Positions 4,043 through 6,477 of a stretch of DNA of 6,477 nucleotides are shown here, in pieces (position 1 is the stretch's first letter; the number at the start of each line of letters is the position of its first letter). The position numbers were made by a program, and so were the translations under genes. The notes under the pieces are model-generated. The model saw only the letters and a list, made by a program, of their open reading frames with translations. It searched no databases and had not been told where the DNA came from. This stretch comes from an uncultured Bacteroides sp. (lineage in GTDB: Bacteria > Bacteroidota > Bacteroidia > Bacteroidales > Bacteroidaceae), in NCBI GenBank assembly GCA_934716785.1, contig CAKUYM010000246.1:1-6477 (forward strand), in the 5' to 3' direction.

Positions 4043-5449
4043 ATGATGAAACCAAACCCATCGCTTAGGATAAATACCGAAAACAGAGTATCGCCACAGG
4101 CTCCCGAAATCGAAGAAGCCGTGATAGGAGCCTGCCTGATAGAGCAGAGAGCCATGCCGCTGATTGCGGACAAGCTGCGCCCCGAAATGTTCTACGTCAT
4201 GCAGCATCAGGTGATCTACGCCGCGCTGCTTGCCATGCACCAAGCGGGCACGAAGATAGACATCCTGACCGTAAAGGAGGAGCTCGCCCGCAGGGGGAAG
4301 CTCGAAGAGGCAGGCGGCGCGTACAACATCGTCGTGCTGAGCAGCAAGGTGGCGAGCTCCGCACATATCGAATATCACACGCAGATCGTGCACGAGAAGT
4401 TCCTGCGGCGGGAGATGATTCTGGGATTCAACAAACTGCTCGCCTGCTCGCTGGACGAGACGATGGACATCACCGACACGCTGGCGGACGCGCACAGCCT
4501 ACTCGACCGGCTGGAGGGCGAGTTCGGGCACAACAACCGTATGCGCGACATGGACACGCTGATGACCGACACGATGGCAAAAGCGGAGAAGCGCATCGCC
4601 AAAAGCACGGGCAGCATCACCGGCATCACCACCGGGCTTACCGACCTGAACCGCATGACGTCCGGATGGCAGAACGGTGACTTGATAATCTTCGCCGCAC
4701 GCCCTTCAGTGGGCAAGACGGCCCTCGCGCTGCACCTGGCACGAAGCGCAGCGATGGCGGGACATGCCGTGGCGGTGTACAGCCTTGAGATGCAAGGGGA
4801 GCAACTTGCCGACCGATGGCTGATGGCGGGCAGCGAGATCAACGCCCGGCGATGGCGGACGGGGACACCCGAAGAGCAGGAGATGGCGGAAGCGCGCCAA
4901 GCAGCGGCAAGCCTCGCCCGACTACCGATACACGTGGACGACAGCACGGTGGTGAACATGGAGCATATACGCTCCAGCGCGCGGCTGCTGCGAAGCCAGA
5001 ACAAGTGTGACATGCTCATCGTCGACTACCTGCAGCTCTGCGACATGTCCACCGGACAGAACAACCGCAACCGCGAACAGGAGGTGGCACAGGCTGCCCG
5101 CAAGGCGAAACTGCTTGCCAAGGAGCTGGACATACCGGTGCTACTGCTGAGCCAGTTGAACCGCTTGGCGGAAGGGCATATAGACAGGAGACCGGAGCTG
5201 AGCCAGCTACGTGAGAGTGGCGCCATCGAGCAGGACGCGGACATCGTAGTGCTGCTATACCGCCCCGCCTTGGCACGGATTACGACGGACAAGGAAAGCG
5301 GTTATCCGACGGAAGGGCTGGGCGTGGCAATCGTTGCCAAGCAGCGCAACGGGGAGACCGGAAACGCCTACTTCCGCCACAATCCCGAGATGACGAAAAT
5401 CACCGACTATGTGCCGCCGTTGGAGTACTTGATGAAGCATGCAAAGTGA
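4043..5449 (+). CDS. DnaB-family replicative DNA helicase, accessory paralogue
   Basis: A full-length 468-residue RecA-fold hexameric 5'-3' helicase (E. coli DnaB has 471). Residues ~18-155 form the DnaB N-terminal helical domain (PQAPEIEEAVIGACL), followed by a linker helix and the motor domain from ~190. Walker A is ARPSVGKTAL (219-228; GKT 224-226), the catalytic Glu is in YSLEM (Glu249), and Walker B is LIVDYLQL (325-332). The DnaB signatures LSQLNR (369-374) and SQLRESGAIEQDAD (387-400) are intact. The arginine-finger region VAKQRNGETG (431-440) is present. All key residues are there, so I expect an active motor. No intein or frameshift is seen. The gene is GC- and CG-dinucleotide-rich compared with the flanking genes, which suggests separate origin. 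Pairing with a loader-like gene argues for an element-encoded helicase rather than the host's main dnaB, so I give no symbol. The start could be either of two adjacent ATGs. Confidence 0.93.
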   Translation: MMKPNPSLRINTENRVSPQAPEIEEAVIGACLIEQRAMPLIADKLRPEMFYVMQHQVIYAALLAMHQAGTKIDILTVKEELARRGKLEEAGGAYNIVVLSSKVASSAHIEYHTQIVHEKFLRREMILGFNKLLACSLDETMDITDTLADAHSLLDRLEGEFGHNNRMRDMDTLMTDTMAKAEKRIAKSTGSITGITTGLTDLNRMTSGWQNGDLIIFAARPSVGKTALALHLARSAAMAGHAVAVYSLEMQGEQLADRWLMAGSEINARRWRTGTPEEQEMAEARQAAASLARLPIHVDDSTVVNMEHIRSSARLLRSQNKCDMLIVDYLQLCDMSTGQNNRNREQEVAQAARKAKLLAKELDIPVLLLSQLNRLAEGHIDRRPELSQLRESGAIEQDADIVVLLYRPALARITTDKESGYPTEGLGVAIVAKQRNGETGNAYFRHNPEMTKITDYVPPLEYLMKHAK

Positions 5450-5538
5450 CAGATATATGCGATATTATATTTTTACATATACGGCATAGTTATACTTTTC
5501 TTATTTTATTCATATTTCTTGAAAAATAAATAACAAAA
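5450..5538. other. AT-rich spacer after the helicase gene
   Basis: This short stretch contains no gene. It is very AT-rich, with an imperfect TATGC/GCATA inverted repeat (about 5457-5487) and a T-rich run (5493-5509) that might act as a weak terminator for the helicase operon. The base composition contrasts sharply with the GC-rich helicase gene. Confidence 0.4.
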
Positions 5539-5541
5539 CAC

Positions 5542-5572
5542 TTGACTTTGCCTTTCAAATTTTGTATCTTTG
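5542..5572 (+). promoter_or_regulatory. Strong Bacteroidota promoter of the HU-HIG gene
   Basis: A -33 TTG (5542-5544) lies 20 bases before a perfect -7 box TATCTTTG (5565-5572). The predicted start near 5579 falls on the self-complementary octamer GTTGCAAC (5577-5584). The leader is about 48 bases, AT-rich and without a Shine-Dalgarno, typical of highly expressed Bacteroidota genes. Confidence 0.82.
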
Positions 5573-5626
5573 TAATGTTGCAACGAGATAGAAATATTAT
5601 TACTTAAACCTTAACTTTTTCAAATT

Positions 5627-6157
5627 ATGGATGTATTGGTAGAGCGCTATAAGCGCAGAAAGTACGTGAATCAGGAAGATTCGCAGGTGTTGTATTACAT
5701 TCGCCAGAAATCGGGCAATGTGAGAGTGATGAACATAGACAAGATGGCTGCCGCCATCGAAGCCAAGTCATCACTGACAACGGGAGACGTGAAGCATACG
5801 ATCGAGGCTTTCGTGGAGCAGTTGCGCCTGTCGCTTACGCAGGGCGACAAGGTGAAGATCAACGGATTGGGCACTTTTCACATCACGCTGAGCAGTGACG
5901 GGACGGTGAAAGAGAAGGACTGCACCGTGCGCAGTATCCGCAAAGTGAACGTGCGGTTTATTGCCGACAAGGCGCTGCACTTGGTGAACACCAGCCACAC
6001 GTCGACGCAAAGCGATAACAATGTGAACTTCGCCCTGGCAAAGAGCGACGGATGCGGAGGTTCTAATGATGGAAACGGTGACGACGGCGATGACGGGAAT
6101 GATAACGGAGGAGGTGGTGGAAACACCGGCGGAGAAACTCCGGATCCGTCAGCGTAA
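5627..6157 (+). CDS. HU-family DNA-binding protein of the HU-HIG type with Gly/Asp-rich tail
   Basis: A 176-residue protein. After a short N-terminal strand region with basic residues (YKRRK), residues ~37-120 form an HU-like fold: IDKMAAAIEAKSSLTTGDVKHTIEAFVEQLRLSLTQGDKVKINGLGTF, then the beta-arm region (85-108) and FIADKALHLV. The GLGTF motif (80-84) is the HU/IHF GxGTF signature. HU-HIG proteins are Bacteroidota-specific HU domains extended by a winged helix, Ig or glycine-rich segment. This one has the glycine-rich form: about 141-170 is almost all Gly, Asp and Asn, strongly acidic and probably disordered. Members bend or coat DNA as dimers. It has its own promoter, downstream of the replication operon. 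A role in origin opening or nucleoid organisation of this locus is inference; it may equally be a regulator. Confidence 0.88.
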   Translation: MDVLVERYKRRKYVNQEDSQVLYYIRQKSGNVRVMNIDKMAAAIEAKSSLTTGDVKHTIEAFVEQLRLSLTQGDKVKINGLGTFHITLSSDGTVKEKDCTVRSIRKVNVRFIADKALHLVNTSHTSTQSDNNVNFALAKSDGCGGSNDGNGDDGDDGNDNGGGGGNTGGETPDPSA

Positions 6158-6230
6158 CGCTCCTAAGAGGACATAATACACTGTCCTGCAACGCGCTTCC
6201 CCCCGATAAGTATTCCAATAATATCAGACC

Positions 6231-6284
6231 GTCCTATTGGGGGAAATAATTTCCTTGAAGAGAATAGTCCTATTGGTGGGAATA
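6231..6284 (+). repeat. Two direct copies of GTCCTATTGG followed by GGGAA
   Basis: Copies at 6231-6248 and 6267-6284 share the exact 10-mer GTCCTATTGG and a G-run ending in AATA, offset by 36 bases, with small differences between. GAATAGTCC also recurs at 6262-6270 and 6280-6288. They may be regulatory for the gene at 6459 or remnants of a local duplication. Confidence 0.6.
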
Positions 6285-6293
6285 GTCCCCTTG

Positions 6294-6326
6294 CTCCTCT
6301 CCTCTTTCCTTTTTAGGGAGGAGGAG
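6294..6326 (+). repeat. Pyrimidine/purine hairpin upstream of the 3'-edge gene
   Basis: CTCCTC (6294-6299) pairs with GAGGAG (6321-6326). The stem continues past a single bulged G with TCC/GGA and a wobble pair, giving 10 pairs and a T-rich loop. It is not followed by a T-run, so it is not a standard terminator. It could structure the leader of the downstream gene. Confidence 0.4.
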
Positions 6327-6458
6327 AATGCTCGGAGAAAAGGGATACTACATTACTTCAATTTTTCCCTGATACTATTAATAGTTTATTTTTCAACTAT
6401 TTGCTTTCATTTTCAACTAATCATTTTTTAGTAAATCACCTTTTAATAAATTACACCT

Positions 6459-6477
6459 ATGTTAGACAAAATTATTG
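6459..6477 (+). CDS. Start of a downstream gene, cut by the window end
   Basis: An ATG after an AT-rich leader opens a frame reading Met-Leu-Asp-Lys-Ile-Ile up to the window end. Six residues cannot identify a protein. MLDKII-like starts occur in Bacteroidota CusA/CzcA-type RND efflux permeases, so that is one guess only. The AT-rich stretch before it is typical of Bacteroidota start regions, which is the main reason to believe the start is real. Confidence 0.35.

Larger units (their letters stand above)
6158..6458. other. Intergenic region with small repeats and hairpins, no supported gene
   Basis: About 300 bases with no credible gene. AGGACA (6168-6173) pairs with TGTCCT (6182-6187) over an 8-base loop. 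The 10-mer GTCCTATTGG occurs at 6231-6240 and 6267-6276, each followed by a GGGAAATA-like run, and CCAATA (6215-6220) can pair with either copy. GGAAAT-A-ATTTCC (6242-6254) is palindromic. A polypyrimidine/polypurine hairpin joins 6294-6303 to 6316-6326 with one bulge. No clear terminator T-run or perfect -7 box is present. From about 6345 to 6458 it is AT-rich. Confidence 0.55.

Noticed and set aside
3368..4495. Long minus-strand open frame (375 codons) across the loader and helicase genes
   Set aside because: It is antisense to two recognisable proteins, spans their junction and shows no family features. Long antisense frames are common opposite GC-rich genes.
4375..5019. Minus-strand open frame of 214 codons inside the helicase gene
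   Set aside because: It is rich in Ser, Arg, Cys and Ala, as expected from reading codons of the DnaB gene backwards. It is fully contained in a confident gene.
6237..6431. 64-codon hydrophobic frame starting with TTG
   Set aside because: The hydrophobic run arises from T-rich DNA. There is no good start, no promoter and no family resemblance, and it crosses the repeat and hairpin region. A tiny membrane peptide cannot be fully excluded.
1..6477. tRNA, rRNA, insertion sequence, integrase or att site
   Set aside because: I saw no cloverleaf, rRNA stretch, transposase or recombinase motif, nor matched flanking repeats that would mark an element boundary.

Overview
The window looks like chromosome from a Bacteroides-type gut member of the Bacteroidota. 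Genes start without clear Shine-Dalgarno sequences. Several upstream regions carry the Bacteroidota -7 box (TAnnTTTG), in two cases with a TTG -33 element 20 bases upstream. DUF4248 and HU-HIG proteins, which are typical of Bacteroidales, are present. The species cannot be fixed from this sequence.

Layout. (1) Bases 2-724 encode the C-terminal half of ribonuclease G, a core gene cut by the window edge, followed by a strong intrinsic terminator. (2) Bases 792-2180 look like accessory DNA: a decayed Fic-family gene that has lost its N-terminus and part of its active-site motif, converging on a minus-strand MNT/HEPN toxin-antitoxin pair with a 4-base start/stop overlap. (3) Bases 2588-2893 encode a small DUF4248-type protein, with a perfect 9-bp inverted repeat at the predicted transcription start. 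(4) Bases 2894-3373 hold no gene but are rich in structure: an AT-rich tract, 12-bp-spaced GTTCCACG repeats, a 13-bp inverted repeat, a degenerate 22-bp tandem array (about five units) and a promoter. (5) Bases 3374-5449 form an operon of a winged-helix, phage-replisome-organiser-like protein and a complete accessory DnaB-family helicase, both unlike their AT-rich surroundings in base composition. (6) Bases 5627-6157 encode an HU-HIG DNA-binding protein with a Gly/Asp-rich tail, under its own strong Bacteroidota promoter. (7) Bases 6158-6458 are intergenic with small repeats and hairpins, leading to the first codons of another gene at 6459.

How it may work together. The loader-like protein and DnaB paralogue are the pair that phages and plasmids use to place a helicase at an origin. 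The 22-bp array next to them has the spacing of iterons (two helical turns). HU-type proteins commonly assist origin opening. I infer a domesticated or mobile replication module with its own candidate origin or operator region. No integrase, relaxase, structural gene or att site is visible, so the type of element is unknown. The MNT/HEPN pair and Fic remnant fit a small defence/addiction hotspot beside rng.
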